From contig PHBX01000013.1 of NCBI GenBank assembly GCA_002842045.1, positions 39,887 to 103,886 on the forward strand: a DNA stretch of 64,000 nt, read 5' to 3'. Origin of the DNA: Chloroflexi bacterium HGW-Chloroflexi-3 (GTDB lineage Bacteria > Chloroflexota > Anaerolineae > Anaerolineales > Anaerolineaceae). Shown in pieces: positions 53,050 through 61,898 of this stretch. Numbering within the stretch: the stretch's first letter is position 1; each line of letters opens with the position of its first letter. The notes beneath the pieces were generated by a model. It made no database searches. It was not told the origin of the DNA and saw only the letters and a program-made list of their open reading frames with translations. The translations under genes were made by a program, and so were the position numbers.

Positions 53050-55104
53050 TTATGGTTGTGCTTCGCATTGTAATGTTTCTATCGCGCGTTGTATTGCGCT
53101 GGATTTTTCCTCGGAATCTTGTGTCTCTCGCTCTATTCTATCCCATAAACGGCAAATTGCCGGGCGAATCACCGATGAAACTCCTGAGCTCTGATCACTC
53201 ATTTCCACAGCTTCCTGCCACAGACTGAGATGTGCATAGGCTTCGATGAAGGGGAAACGTTCCGCCGGGTCGTTTGGCTGGTCGTCCAGTTGGAAGGCAA
53301 TCTCACCCAGCCGCTGTACCTCGTCCCAATCGCCCAGTTGACGCGCCAGATCAGCTTTTTGGAAGTAATAGCACCAGCCATGCGTTGGTTCTGATCCGTA
53401 GATGGATGGTGGCAAATGCTGCGGTTCAGGCAGAATCATCTCCCAGTCGGTCAGGTGGATCGTCTCGCGCACCTGCAGGGGCACCATCCAGTTATCCGGC
53501 TCCAGTTCGGGATCCAGCACGCGCAGGCAGGCCGGTGGCTGGTAGAAGATGGCGATTGACTGGCTGATGTTCCCGTAGAAAGTGCCCACCAGCAAGTTCT
53601 GCTCAACGGATTCATCCGGGGTCAATGTTTTGAATGCCAGCCCCACCCGCACGGTAGGGTAATACAGCACATACGGGATGGTGTTATCCTGCCTGTCCGG
53701 GTTGCTATAGATCCAGTTCAGCCCACCGGTCAGGGAATTATCACTGAAGAAGCGTAGCGGGAGTTCATGGGCAAAAATGATCGTGTCTTCTTCCAGCGCA
53801 GGGATGCGCCAGGTCATTTGCCAGAAGAAACGTGTTTGTTGCTCCCAATCGCGCTGAAACTGGATGCCCATGCGCAGCTGATACGCTGCGGAGAACGCCA
53901 CTGCCAGCACCAATATGAACACCTGCACCCAACGCCGCAATGGAATCAACATCACAATGCTCACCCAGAATAGAGATACTCCCAAAATGAAGGGTAAAGT
54001 AAAGCGATCGTTGGGGAAGGTCAGACCAATGGGAATCTGTGTCAGCCAGAATGGAACCCCAGCCAGCAACAGCGCTATCAGAGCAGCCCACAGGCTCATC
54101 CAATACTTGCTACGTTCCGGTTTTGTCGTAGGTGAGGATTGTCTCCCCAGCCAGAAGAGAACCAGACCCGCAAACACAAGTAATGCCAGGCTGAATACTA
54201 CCATGATCATCCACGCGCGCGGACCAAACTCCTTAAACCCCGGGAACTGCACCACGAGCCCCCAAACCTTCAACACAGTCTGCCAGAGATCCCATAGCAC
54301 GGTACCCAGCAGACTCAGAATAGTCTGCAATGGATTGGCGCGCAGCATCTGCAGCAATCCCACCTCGTAATTATTGGTCTGATAGTCAAACAGAAAAGCC
54401 CGCCAGAATCCCGCCGCCAGAAAAACCAACAGATACGGAAGCCAGCGTTTGATCACAGTCATCAATTGCTGGCGGACCGGTACTGTATCCTCCCGCAGCA
54501 GCACCCATAACAGCACAGGACGCAGTAACTCAAGCATGAAAAAGTATTCCATGCTGAACAGATTGAGTGCCGAGAGTAACAGTGCAGCAACGTGCAAAAG
54601 CCAGTCCCGCTTGCGATCAAGCGTGGAGATCGCTATCAGACTGAATGTCAGCGAGAAGAAGAATGCGCTCAACACCAGGAAGAAGTGCCCAAACACCGTG
54701 GCGATATATTGTTGCGCGAACCCCGGGTAGGTCAGGAAGATCAAAGCAGCCAGCAATGCCGGAGTCTTCTCCTTCCAGATTTGCATCCCCAGGTAATACA
54801 GCCCATAAGCCGCCAGCCAGCGCCAGAAGATGGCAAACACCTGCCACTGCCAGGGATCATCCCCCAGCAGCGAGGTGCTCAGTTGATAAAACAGCCCCCA
54901 CACCGGGCGATTGGTGGAGAAATAATTTGCCAGTCCACTGGTTCCCATAGATTGCGATATCCACTGCAACATTAAGTCATCCCAGTAGAAGCCCAGGAAG
55001 GGGATGAAGAATCCATACACCAGCAGCGTAGCAATCAGCAGTGTGATGGCAGGCTGGCTGACCAGATTGAACAGGCTTGCGAGTGGACGTGGAAGTTGTT
55101 TCAT
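53050..55104 (-). CDS. Multi-pass membrane protein, GT-C-like
   Basis: 684 residues from the ATG at 55104, 22 bases after the GT2 gene stop. About 11-12 hydrophobic segments, a first-loop acidic pair FYWDDLMLQW typical of GT-C glycosyltransferases (PMT/ArnT-like), then a soluble C-terminal third rich in acidic residues. Probably a polyprenyl-phosphate sugar transferase that uses the product of the adjacent GT2. The longer frame to 55257 overlaps the GT2 gene and is rejected. Confidence 0.75.
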   Translation of the reverse strand: MKQLPRPLASLFNLVSQPAITLLIATLLVYGFFIPFLGFYWDDLMLQWISQSMGTSGLANYFSTNRPVWGLFYQLSTSLLGDDPWQWQVFAIFWRWLAAYGLYYLGMQIWKEKTPALLAALIFLTYPGFAQQYIATVFGHFFLVLSAFFFSLTFSLIAISTLDRKRDWLLHVAALLLSALNLFSMEYFFMLELLRPVLLWVLLREDTVPVRQQLMTVIKRWLPYLLVFLAAGFWRAFLFDYQTNNYEVGLLQMLRANPLQTILSLLGTVLWDLWQTVLKVWGLVVQFPGFKEFGPRAWMIMVVFSLALLVFAGLVLFWLGRQSSPTTKPERSKYWMSLWAALIALLLAGVPFWLTQIPIGLTFPNDRFTLPFILGVSLFWVSIVMLIPLRRWVQVFILVLAVAFSAAYQLRMGIQFQRDWEQQTRFFWQMTWRIPALEEDTIIFAHELPLRFFSDNSLTGGLNWIYSNPDRQDNTIPYVLYYPTVRVGLAFKTLTPDESVEQNLLVGTFYGNISQSIAIFYQPPACLRVLDPELEPDNWMVPLQVRETIHLTDWEMILPEPQHLPPSIYGSEPTHGWCYYFQKADLARQLGDWDEVQRLGEIAFQLDDQPNDPAERFPFIEAYAHLSLWQEAVEMSDQSSGVSSVIRPAICRLWDRIERETQDSEEKSSAIQRAIETLQCEAQP

Positions 55105-55126
55105 GAATGGCACAGGGGTAATAACA

Positions 55127-56098
55127 TCACGTTTCGATATCACGCTTACCCAGGATGCGACGGATAAGGTACACCGGCCGACCCTTGACCTCCTGGAAGA
55201 TGTAGCCGAGATAGATGCCGATGATGCCCAGTGTGACCATGATGGTGCCGCCCACAATCAGCAGCACAAACATCAGCGAACTCCATCCTTGCGCCAGCCC
55301 GGATTCCAATCCCAGTACCCAGAAGCGCAGCACGTAGATCGCTTCGGCCAGCGCCAACAGCAAAAAGATGCCCCCTAGCGAAATGGCAATATACAGTGGC
55401 ACCAGCGAGAACGAGAAAATAGCGTTCATCGCCAGTTTGAGCATCTTGCGCAGCGAGAATTTCGACTCCCCGGCGATGCGTTTAGCCGGGGTGTACGGTA
55501 AAATCACCGTTCGGTAACCCATCCATGCCACCATCCCACGCAGGAAGCGGTGATATTCATGCAGATTCTTAAGCGCCACCAGCGCATTGCGCCGGATCAG
55601 GCGAAAATCGCCCACCCCCGGTTGTATCTGCGTATCGCCAATGCGGTTGATCAGCTTGTAGAAAGAATTCGAGGTCCAGCGTTTGAACCACGAAGCTTGC
55701 TGATCCTCCAGGCGTTGTGCCAGTATCACTTCATACCCGGACTGCGCCAGCGTCAGCATCTCGGGGATCATCTCGGGTGGGTGTTCCCCATCCCCGTCCA
55801 TGGTGATGACCACGTCCGCGTGTGCAGCAGCCTGATCCAGTCCCGCGGTGATGGCAGCCTGGTGACCGAAGTTGCGGCTCAGCTCTATCACCTGCACGCG
55901 CTCATCCGTAGCCAGCAATGCTTCCAACTTCGCCTGTGTCCCATCCGAGGAACCATCGTTAACATATAAGAATTCCACCTGATAAGACAGCCCATCCACC
56001 ACCGCACAAAGCTGCTGGTGGAACGCACCAATCCCCATCTCTTCATTATAGACAGGGATAATAATCTCTACCGTTTCAAGCGGATTCATCTCAGGCAT
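55127..56098 (-). CDS. Family 2 glycosyltransferase, DPM1/GtrB-like
   Basis: 323 residues. N-terminal GT-A domain: VEIIIPVYNEEMGIGAFHQQ, VNDGSSDGTQAKLEALL, DVVITMDGDGEHPPEMIPEM (DxD-like), then GDFRLIRRNALVALKNL, and two C-terminal membrane helices (FSLVPLYIAISLGGIFLLLA; LMFVLLIVGGTIMVTLGIIG). Makes polyprenyl-phosphate-linked sugar at the membrane for transferases such as the neighbouring GT-C protein. Confidence 0.92.
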   Translation of the reverse strand: MPEMNPLETVEIIIPVYNEEMGIGAFHQQLCAVVDGLSYQVEFLYVNDGSSDGTQAKLEALLATDERVQVIELSRNFGHQAAITAGLDQAAAHADVVITMDGDGEHPPEMIPEMLTLAQSGYEVILAQRLEDQQASWFKRWTSNSFYKLINRIGDTQIQPGVGDFRLIRRNALVALKNLHEYHRFLRGMVAWMGYRTVILPYTPAKRIAGESKFSLRKMLKLAMNAIFSFSLVPLYIAISLGGIFLLLALAEAIYVLRFWVLGLESGLAQGWSSLMFVLLIVGGTIMVTLGIIGIYLGYIFQEVKGRPVYLIRRILGKRDIET

Positions 56099-56201
56099 AG
56101 GCGTGAATTTTCATTCCAGAATGCCTTAATCATACCGTTATTTTCCAATTCAAACAACGAAAAGGACCTGTGAATACAACGAACATAGATGAGATGCCCT
56201 G

Positions 56202-56230
56202 TTGACTTATTATTATTGCTCTGCTACAAT
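56202..56230 (+). promoter_or_regulatory. Strong sigma-70 promoter of an ncRNA
   Basis: TTGACT (56202-56207), exact 17-base spacer, TACAAT (56225-56230). No ORF follows. Confidence 0.75.
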
Positions 56231-56236
56231 ATTGGT

Positions 56237-56367
56237 AAGCGGTATTGTAAAGCCTGGTGACCCCGGTCACTCGTAGAGTGTCCTAGCTTACGCTGCAATG
56301 CGTCGGGAGAAATTGAAATCAAGGCCCAGGGTGAGCCGCCCATGAAATCCCCACTTCGGGGATTTTT
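56237..56367 (+). ncRNA. Unidentified structured RNA (~130 nt)
   Basis: Starts ~7 bases after a promoter and ends with a stem-loop (AAATCCCC-ACTTC-GGGGATTT, 56345-56365) plus a U-rich tail. Paired elements visible: GCGG with GCCGC, CCTGG (56263 area) with CCAGG (56328 area), GTGAC-CCCG-GTCAC, CACTC-GTA-GAGTG, GTAAGC with GCTTAC, and ACGC-TGCAAT-GCGT. Does not contain the SRP RNA loop sequences, tmRNA end, or a riboswitch core I recognise; 6S-type RNA is possible but not shown. Transcribed away from the glycosyltransferase and toward the convergent DUF3800 gene. Confidence 0.65.
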
Positions 56368-57005
56368 CATTTTTTTAATTTTGTCCAATCTTTGATGATG
56401 AGAATTTCTTCTGATTTAATCTTTGAAGTAATCAGATTATAAAAATCTGCATTATTATGTTCATATTTTTGGAAAAATGCCCAGGCGACAGCGTCAGCAG
56501 CTTGGAGTTCTTTCCGTTTGAGAGAATCCTCTTGTTGTATCAATACAATTTTTTGAGGTAAATCCTGAATAGCCTCACGAATCGTTGTCTCTAATTCAAA
56601 ACGATGATGTTTATTGGTATATCGTTGGTCTAAAAAGATATTTATTCGAGGAAACCTTTCAACTAGATGATAAATCGTGTTAGAAACAGCTTTCCTATAA
56701 ATATCTTCCATTTTATTGGGTGGTTTTACAATTACCTGTTGATTCACAATAGTTGAAAAAATAGATACATTCTGTTTTGAAATTTCTTCGAGTAATCGGA
56801 AAATTGCTTTTTGTTCAAATTCAGATGCTTTAATTTCACCATGTTTTAGACTGCGACCATATTTTTTATAGGCTCGCCGAACAGGCATTTCGATTTCTCT
56901 TGGATTATCAGCATTAATTAAAGCGACAACTAAGAAGTGAGTACCTCCTGGCACCCCAACCGTCCCTGATTCATCAATGAAAGCATAATGCATAAAATCA
57001 GTCAT
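56367..57005 (-). CDS. DUF3800 domain protein
   Basis: 212 residues. Begins YAFIDESGTVGVPGGTHFLV with the family D-E-S-G motif, then ALINADN, KHGEIKASEF, IFLDQRYTNKHHR and QAADAVAWAFFQKYEH. DUF3800 proteins have an RNase H-like fold; function unknown, often in mobile or defence contexts. AT-rich relative to neighbours. Its stop overlaps the tail of the ncRNA terminator on the other strand. Confidence 0.88.
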   Translation of the reverse strand: MTDFMHYAFIDESGTVGVPGGTHFLVVALINADNPREIEMPVRRAYKKYGRSLKHGEIKASEFEQKAIFRLLEEISKQNVSIFSTIVNQQVIVKPPNKMEDIYRKAVSNTIYHLVERFPRINIFLDQRYTNKHHRFELETTIREAIQDLPQKIVLIQQEDSLKRKELQAADAVAWAFFQKYEHNNADFYNLITSKIKSEEILIIKDWTKLKK

Positions 57006-57154
57006 TCAAGTAGAATTTTATAGTAAATAGCTTCTTGATGCTACAAATATACCCCTTCAGATTTCCGATACGTGAATTCTGGGTACTCAAAACATGACCC
57101 GGTCATCTGTCCTCCGTTCCCCATCCCGGGTCTATAGCTTTCAACTTTCAACTT

Positions 57155-57934
57155 TCAGCTTTTCGCTATTATCCCCATCATCTGCGGATGCAATACCGGC
57201 GTAGACGCAACAATGCTGTACGGCGGCACCAGCTCGATCGGTTTGGCGGCCATATCCGTCACAACGCCACCCGCCTCTTCCACCATCAGCATCCCCGCTG
57301 CAATATCCCAGGCATTCAACTGCAATTCCCAGAATCCATCCAGACGACCAGCAGCCACGTAGGACAGATCCAACGCCGCGGATCCCAACCGGCGAATTGC
57401 CTGAGCGCTGCGCATAAATCCCGCAAAATAGTTCAGATTATTCTCCGCGGTGGTATGCACATCGTACGGAAAACCGGTGCACAGCATCGCCCCCACCAGT
57501 TTGTCAACCGTAGACACCTGCAAACGGCGCTCATTCAGAAAGGCACCCTGCCCACGCACCGCGCTGAAGCATTCATCCTGCATCGGATCATAGACCACAC
57601 CCTGCATGACCTGACCGTTCAGGGCATACGCAATCGAAACCGAGAAGATCGGGATGCCGTGCGCATAATTCAGCGTCCCATCCAGCGGATCCACCAGCCA
57701 TTGACCGGCCGTGCTGCCACCATTGTGAGTCCCACTCTCTTCCCCGGTGATCATATCCCCCGGATGCATATTGCGGATCTTGGTGATCAGGTAATCCTCG
57801 GCTTGTTTATCGATCTCGGTGACCAGGTCGATCACACCTTTCATCTTAATCTCGTGCTGTTTGCCAAAGCCATCCTTCAGGATCTTGCCAGCGCCTTTTG
57901 CCAGGCGGATCAATTCATCTATTCTCGGTTGCAT
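57155..57934 (-). CDS. Inositol monophosphatase family protein (SuhB-like)
   Basis: 259 residues. Metal motifs in order: ITGEESGTH (E-E), VDPLDGTLNYAHGIPIFSVS (DPLDGT), and LNAWDIAAGMLMVEEAGGVV (WD). Dephosphorylates inositol-1-phosphate or related sugars, Mg-dependent. Followed by simple sequence TTTCAACTTTCAACTTTC, so the 3' end may be altered. Confidence 0.92.
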   Translation of the reverse strand: MQPRIDELIRLAKGAGKILKDGFGKQHEIKMKGVIDLVTEIDKQAEDYLITKIRNMHPGDMITGEESGTHNGGSTAGQWLVDPLDGTLNYAHGIPIFSVSIAYALNGQVMQGVVYDPMQDECFSAVRGQGAFLNERRLQVSTVDKLVGAMLCTGFPYDVHTTAENNLNYFAGFMRSAQAIRRLGSAALDLSYVAAGRLDGFWELQLNAWDIAAGMLMVEEAGGVVTDMAAKPIELVPPYSIVASTPVLHPQMMGIIAKS

Positions 57935-58169
57935 GTTCTTCCCTCTTCATAAGTGATGATTTGATTGTAAGATGAAAAGGAAAAAGGTACAAGGAGCAAG
58001 GACAAAGGAAGGAGGATTCAGGGATCAGGATTCAGGCAGCGGCCAAGACTCTATTTTCTTTTCCCTTTCACCTTGCGACTTGAGACTATAACCTATCTAC
58101 GGACCGCGCGGGTCCGCACCCAAAGGGCATGATAAAACCCGCCCAAACCTCAATGCTAAAACTCAATAG

Positions 58170-58379
58170 CTATTTCTTTTTCCTTCTCTTTTCAATTTCA
58201 GAAACAATTTCATCCAGGGATTTATTGGCAAAAAGAACATCCCGTTCCTGTGTGTAATTTCCATATCCTCGAGTAAATTGTTTAAAGAAACGAACAGCGT
58301 TAACAACACCTAATTCTTTATAAAGAAGGTGAATTGCTTGCTGATTAATTTCAATTAATGGTTTCATATCAGTTATCAT
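58170..58379 (-). CDS. Small protein next to PIN domain gene
   Basis: 69 residues: KPLIEINQQAIHLLYKELGV, VNAVRFFKQFTRGYGNYTQE, DVLFANKSLDEIVSEIEKRR. Basic tail. The start overlaps the PIN gene stop (ATGA), so they are co-translated. Could be the antitoxin or a transcription partner of the PIN toxin; family not recognised. Confidence 0.6.
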   Translation of the reverse strand: MITDMKPLIEINQQAIHLLYKELGVVNAVRFFKQFTRGYGNYTQERDVLFANKSLDEIVSEIEKRRKKK

Positions 58380-58675
58380 TTTTCAATCTCCTGAACCAAA
58401 TCAACTGGACTAAGTACTTTTACCTCTAAGTCTATTATTTGTTTGGATTTCTTTAGAATATTATCATCACAAGTACAAAAGTAATCTGCCTGACCTGATT
58501 CTGCTAAAGCTAAATGAAGTGCATCAAGAGGTTTTATTCCAAAAATTAAGAACTCTAATGCTCGAGATTTTTCTTTTTCAGTGATAAATTTCATTTCCTT
58601 TTCCAAAATAATTCTAATCTGATCTACTGTGTCTAGTGGCCGCTGAATAGCACATAAATCAAAATATATTTTCAC
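58376..58675 (-). CDS. PIN-domain protein with internal deletion
   Basis: 99 residues, shorter than the usual ~140-150. The start (KIYFDLCAIQRPLDTVDQIR) and end (GIKPLDALHLALAESGQADY, FCTCDDNILKK) align to VapC-like PIN toxins, but the ~45 residues in between, including an acidic active-site residue, are missing. Asp at FDLC, PLDALH and CDDN remain. RNase activity is doubtful. Confidence 0.7.
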   Translation of the reverse strand: MKIYFDLCAIQRPLDTVDQIRIILEKEMKFITEKEKSRALEFLIFGIKPLDALHLALAESGQADYFCTCDDNILKKSKQIIDLEVKVLSPVDLVQEIEK

Positions 58676-58879
58676 ATTTTTATTTTACCATTTTTTGGTT
58701 ACTGGCATCCAATTACAAAGGAAACACCACCAAACAGCTAGAATTGTAGGGTGTGGTCCTTGACCCACCAGATCTCAACAGCTCAATCCTCAACCCCCGT
58801 AGTGCTGTCCGAAACGCACCAGACCCTTCTAACCAGACAAACGTGTTTTCATTTTTCTTTGACTTTGTGGACTTTGCTC

Positions 58880-59120
58880 TTTCAAATTGCCGAAAATGCT
58901 TTGGAAAATGGGATCTGGTACGGCGAAACGATCTGGCGCGCGACTCCCTCATTTGATGATCTGCAGGGAAATTCGAATTTTGAGCGCATCGTTGCAGCTT
59001 CGAAAGCATTGCAGGAACGAGAAACGCCTTTCAATGAGCTTGTGTTGGACATCCAGGTGCCCGAAAACCATTCCGATACGGCACCATTATTGATTGCCAT
59101 ACACGGCAACGAAACCACTA
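58880..59120 (+). pseudogene. Fragment of an esterase-like gene
   Basis: Encodes ENALENGIWYGETIWRATPS, FDDLQGNSNFERIVAASKAL and APLLIAIHGNETTIRYARL, which looks like the linker of a TPR-type and alpha/beta-hydrolase protein (L-I-A-I-H-G-N entrance). Ends abruptly; nothing of the catalytic core follows. Confidence 0.5.
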
Positions 59121-59649
59121 TTCGTTACGCAAGGCTTCTTTTATTCTTCGCGACTTTTCTCTTCCTCCTTGACTTAATAGAACATTTATCCTATAATTAT
59201 TCAGTCAACATCTGCACCTTAACAGCCGCATACCGCACCCCCCAACCTCGGTACCACACCTCCGGGCCTATTTTGCTTTGACTCTTGCTACGATAAGAGA
59301 TTTCCCTTAATTGCCGTCCACGAATAGGAACACGAATGACCAAAGGTCATGATATTCACGAATAAGGCTTCTCCAATTGGATGGAATTTTATTTTCATCC
59401 TTCTCTGTGAAAGATGTTTCATGTTTAGTTAACGCCTTAACGCTTAATACGAATTGTTTCTAATTGTTTTCAAGGATCAATTCATCACAGATGATTTGAT
59501 CCGCAGTGCCCCTGGAGGGAAAGGGTACAAGGATCAAATCCCCAAACCAGCCAAGAGTCGTGAGTTGATAAATCTTCATCCTGTAAATCCTGTCATCGAA
59601 CCCTGAATGTCAATAATCCTCACAGGCAAAATTACCCGGCAAAAAAGAC

Positions 59650-59712
59650 CCTGAAAATCCTTCCGTAGAACTCCGAACGCTTTTTGAGGAGGAAATCCCA
59701 GTTCAGACTTTT
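59650..59712. repeat. Dispersed repeat, inverted copy of the 11671 element
   Basis: Reverse complement reads AGTCTGAACTGGGATTTCCT, CCTCAAAAAGCGTTCGGAG and TACGGAAGGATTTT, matching 11677-11735 with a few changes; 48 kb away and inverted. Confidence 0.75.
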
Positions 59713-59924
59713 CTCAACCTTTCGCGTTCAGCCAAACCATAATAGCAAGGTGCAATGCACTTCTGAATAATTGTTTTCTCCAAATCTCATTTCCATTCAA
59801 CAAAACCACCCCATCCCCAAGTGCAATGCACCAAACCAATTTTTTCTTAACACCTGAACACCTGACCACCTATTTAAAACTGTACTATAATTCTCCAATA
59901 ATTCTGTACTCAGGATACAACCCT

Positions 59925-60554
59925 ATGCCCTTCTCCTCCCGCTTTCTCAAACAGCCACTCGCCCTCTTCATCACCCTTGCCTTCATCATCCTGACAGCCT
60001 TCCTTGCCCCGGTCGAAAAAACCATCGGCGCTAATATCCGTCTCATCTACGTGCATGCCGCCTGGGTCTGGACGGGTAAACTGGCTTTCGGTCTCTCTGC
60101 CATCGCAGGGCTGCTGGCGTTGCTCTTCTTTCACCAGGAACGTCTGGTGCACCTCAGCCGCTCCATCGCCTACGCCGCGCTCTTCTTCTGGCTTACCTAT
60201 TTGCCCATGTCCCTGATCGTCATGCAGGTCAACTGGGGTGGCTTTTTCTTCGATGAACCCCGTTGGCGTGTCCCCTTCCTGTTGGGTATCATCGCAGTGC
60301 TGCTGCAGGGCGCGTTGTGGGCATTCAACAACAATCGCCTCACAGCGCTGGGCAATCTTGCCTTTGGCGTCGTAATATGGTGGCAACTGGGCGGGGTCGA
60401 GAACATCCTGCACCCCGACAACCCCATCGGTGCGTCCAAATCCACTTCTATCATGGGTTCCTACACCCTCATTCTCATCCTGACCATCTTACTCGGAGCC
60501 CAGTTCATCTTATGGATCTACGAACAACGCCACCCAATCCTCAAAGGCGCGTAA
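59925..60554 (+). CDS. Six-helix membrane protein (weakly CcsA/CcmC-like)
   Basis: 209 residues from the ATG at 59925. Six hydrophobic segments; the second starts IRLIYVHAAWVWTGKLAF, which resembles the heme-handling YVHxxAAW motif of CcmC/CcsA-type proteins; the Trp-rich loop (WGG) is not clear. Function uncertain. The 33-codon upstream extension is not needed. Runs into the MFS gene. Confidence 0.6.
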   Translation: MPFSSRFLKQPLALFITLAFIILTAFLAPVEKTIGANIRLIYVHAAWVWTGKLAFGLSAIAGLLALLFFHQERLVHLSRSIAYAALFFWLTYLPMSLIVMQVNWGGFFFDEPRWRVPFLLGIIAVLLQGALWAFNNNRLTALGNLAFGVVIWWQLGGVENILHPDNPIGASKSTSIMGSYTLILILTILLGAQFILWIYEQRHPILKGA

Positions 60555-60610
60555 TTTTTAGCGAGTCAAAAAGCCTCACCGAGCAGGTTAGCGTCCTTAC
60601 CGCCACCCGT

Positions 60611-61774
60611 GTGGTGCTGCATACGCTCTACCGTATGATCTACCCCTTCCTGAGCGTTTTCTCGCGCGGGTTGGGTGTCGATCTGGCGCAGCTTTCTGTT
60701 GTCCTTACATTTCGTTCATTGATGGGATTCCTGGCTCCCTTCCTGGCAACCATCGCCGACCGCTACGGGCGTAAGATCAGCATGCTACTCGGGTTGGGAT
60801 TGGTGATCCTGGCTACGTCCACCATCTGGATCTTCCCCAGCTTCCCGGTCTTCTTTGGTGGGCTCATGCTTTCCATGTTGGGCAATCTCATGTTCATCCC
60901 CGCCATGCAGGCCTTCATTGGCGACCGCGTCGCATACGAGAAGCGTGGCATGGTGCTGGGTATCACCGAGCTCTCCTGGGCGGCTGCCTTCATCGCCACC
61001 GTGCCGTTCGTAGGCTGGCTCATGGCGCGCAGCCACCCCGATAAAGCCTGGCTGGTGCCTTTCCCGGTTATCGCCTTCGCCGGGACGCTCTGTCTCATTC
61101 TGATCGCCTGGCGCGTTCCCAACAATCGCTCTCAGATCCAGGCGCAGGGCAATGGGATTGCCACCATCCGCAAGATGCTTGGCATCACCTCCGTCCTGGC
61201 GGGTCTCGGCTTTGCGATTTCCGTCTCAGCAGCCAATGAGGTCGTCAACCTGGTCTTTGGCGTCTGGCTCGAGGATCGCTTTGCCCTCAAGCTGGCAGCC
61301 CTGGGTGCCGCTTCCGCCATCATCGGCATCTCCGAGCTGGGCGGTGAAGGTCTTTCCGCACTACTCGCCGATCGGCTGGGCAAAGAAGTCGCCATCACCC
61401 TCGGTCTCATCACTTCCGCCGTCGCAACGTTCATCCTCTACTTCTTCAGTGGTTCGGTCGCAGGGGCACTCACCGGGCTGTTCTTCTTTTACCTGGGATT
61501 TGAGTTCACCCTGGTCTCCAGTCTGCCCCTCATGAGCGAAGTCTTCCCGGCAGCGCGTGCTACCGTCATGGCACTCACCATCGCCTGCTTCTCGCTTGGT
61601 CGAGCCCTGGGTGCCATGCTCGCTCCCTGGCTTTACAACCTTGGCTTCCTCTTCAACCTGATCGCCGCCATCCTGCTGATTGCCACAGGCTATTTCCTGC
61701 TGAAGCACATCCATCCCGCGGGACAGGATGATCTCGACGCCCGCAATGGAGAGTCGACCCATCCTGGCGTGTAG
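60611..61774 (+). CDS. MFS transporter
   Basis: About 387 residues, 12 hydrophobic segments. Motif A-like ATIADRYGRKISML after helix 2, and pairs of helices to the end (SLGRALGAMLAPWLYNLG). The start is not certain: in-frame GTG at 60611 is used; homology could begin a little earlier (SLTEQVSVLTATRVVLHTLY), possibly from a rare start overlapping the preceding gene. Substrate unknown; large hydrophobic solute or drug export is possible. Confidence 0.85.
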   Translation: MVLHTLYRMIYPFLSVFSRGLGVDLAQLSVVLTFRSLMGFLAPFLATIADRYGRKISMLLGLGLVILATSTIWIFPSFPVFFGGLMLSMLGNLMFIPAMQAFIGDRVAYEKRGMVLGITELSWAAAFIATVPFVGWLMARSHPDKAWLVPFPVIAFAGTLCLILIAWRVPNNRSQIQAQGNGIATIRKMLGITSVLAGLGFAISVSAANEVVNLVFGVWLEDRFALKLAALGAASAIIGISELGGEGLSALLADRLGKEVAITLGLITSAVATFILYFFSGSVAGALTGLFFFYLGFEFTLVSSLPLMSEVFPAARATVMALTIACFSLGRALGAMLAPWLYNLGFLFNLIAAILLIATGYFLLKHIHPAGQDDLDARNGESTHPGV

Positions 61775-61860
61775 GTCAGCCGTGCGTTTGTGCTCTGGGA
61801 TTCGGCGTTACTGCTGGAAAACCAACCCGCACTTCCCAGCCTCTTGGTCTGCAACGATTG

Positions 61861-61866
61861 TATAAT
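61861..61866 (+). promoter_or_regulatory. -10 box (TATAAT) before hutI
   Basis: Perfect TATAAT hexamer, 33 bases before the hutI ATG; the -35 is poor. Confidence 0.4.
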
Positions 61867-61898
61867 TAGCTTAACCCTTATCAATGGGGGGAGGTTTT

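Larger units (their letters stand above)
58680..59924. other. Decayed intergenic region
   Basis: 1.2 kb of mixed remnants: an esterase-like fragment (listed), simple AT sequence, and an inverted copy of the 11.7-kb repeat. No intact gene supported. Confidence 0.6.

Noticed and set aside
53274..54370. Several plus-strand ORFs opposite the GT-C gene
   Set aside because: No domains, unlikely composition (Pro/Arg/Ser-rich); mirror of the minus-strand membrane gene.
56237..56367. 4.5S SRP RNA or tmRNA
   Set aside because: The GGAAGGNAGCA SRP loop and the tRNA-like CCA end of tmRNA are absent.
57188..57952. 254-codon plus-strand ORF opposite the inositol phosphatase
   Set aside because: Complete family motifs lie on the minus strand; the plus frame is His/Arg/Gln-rich with no motif.
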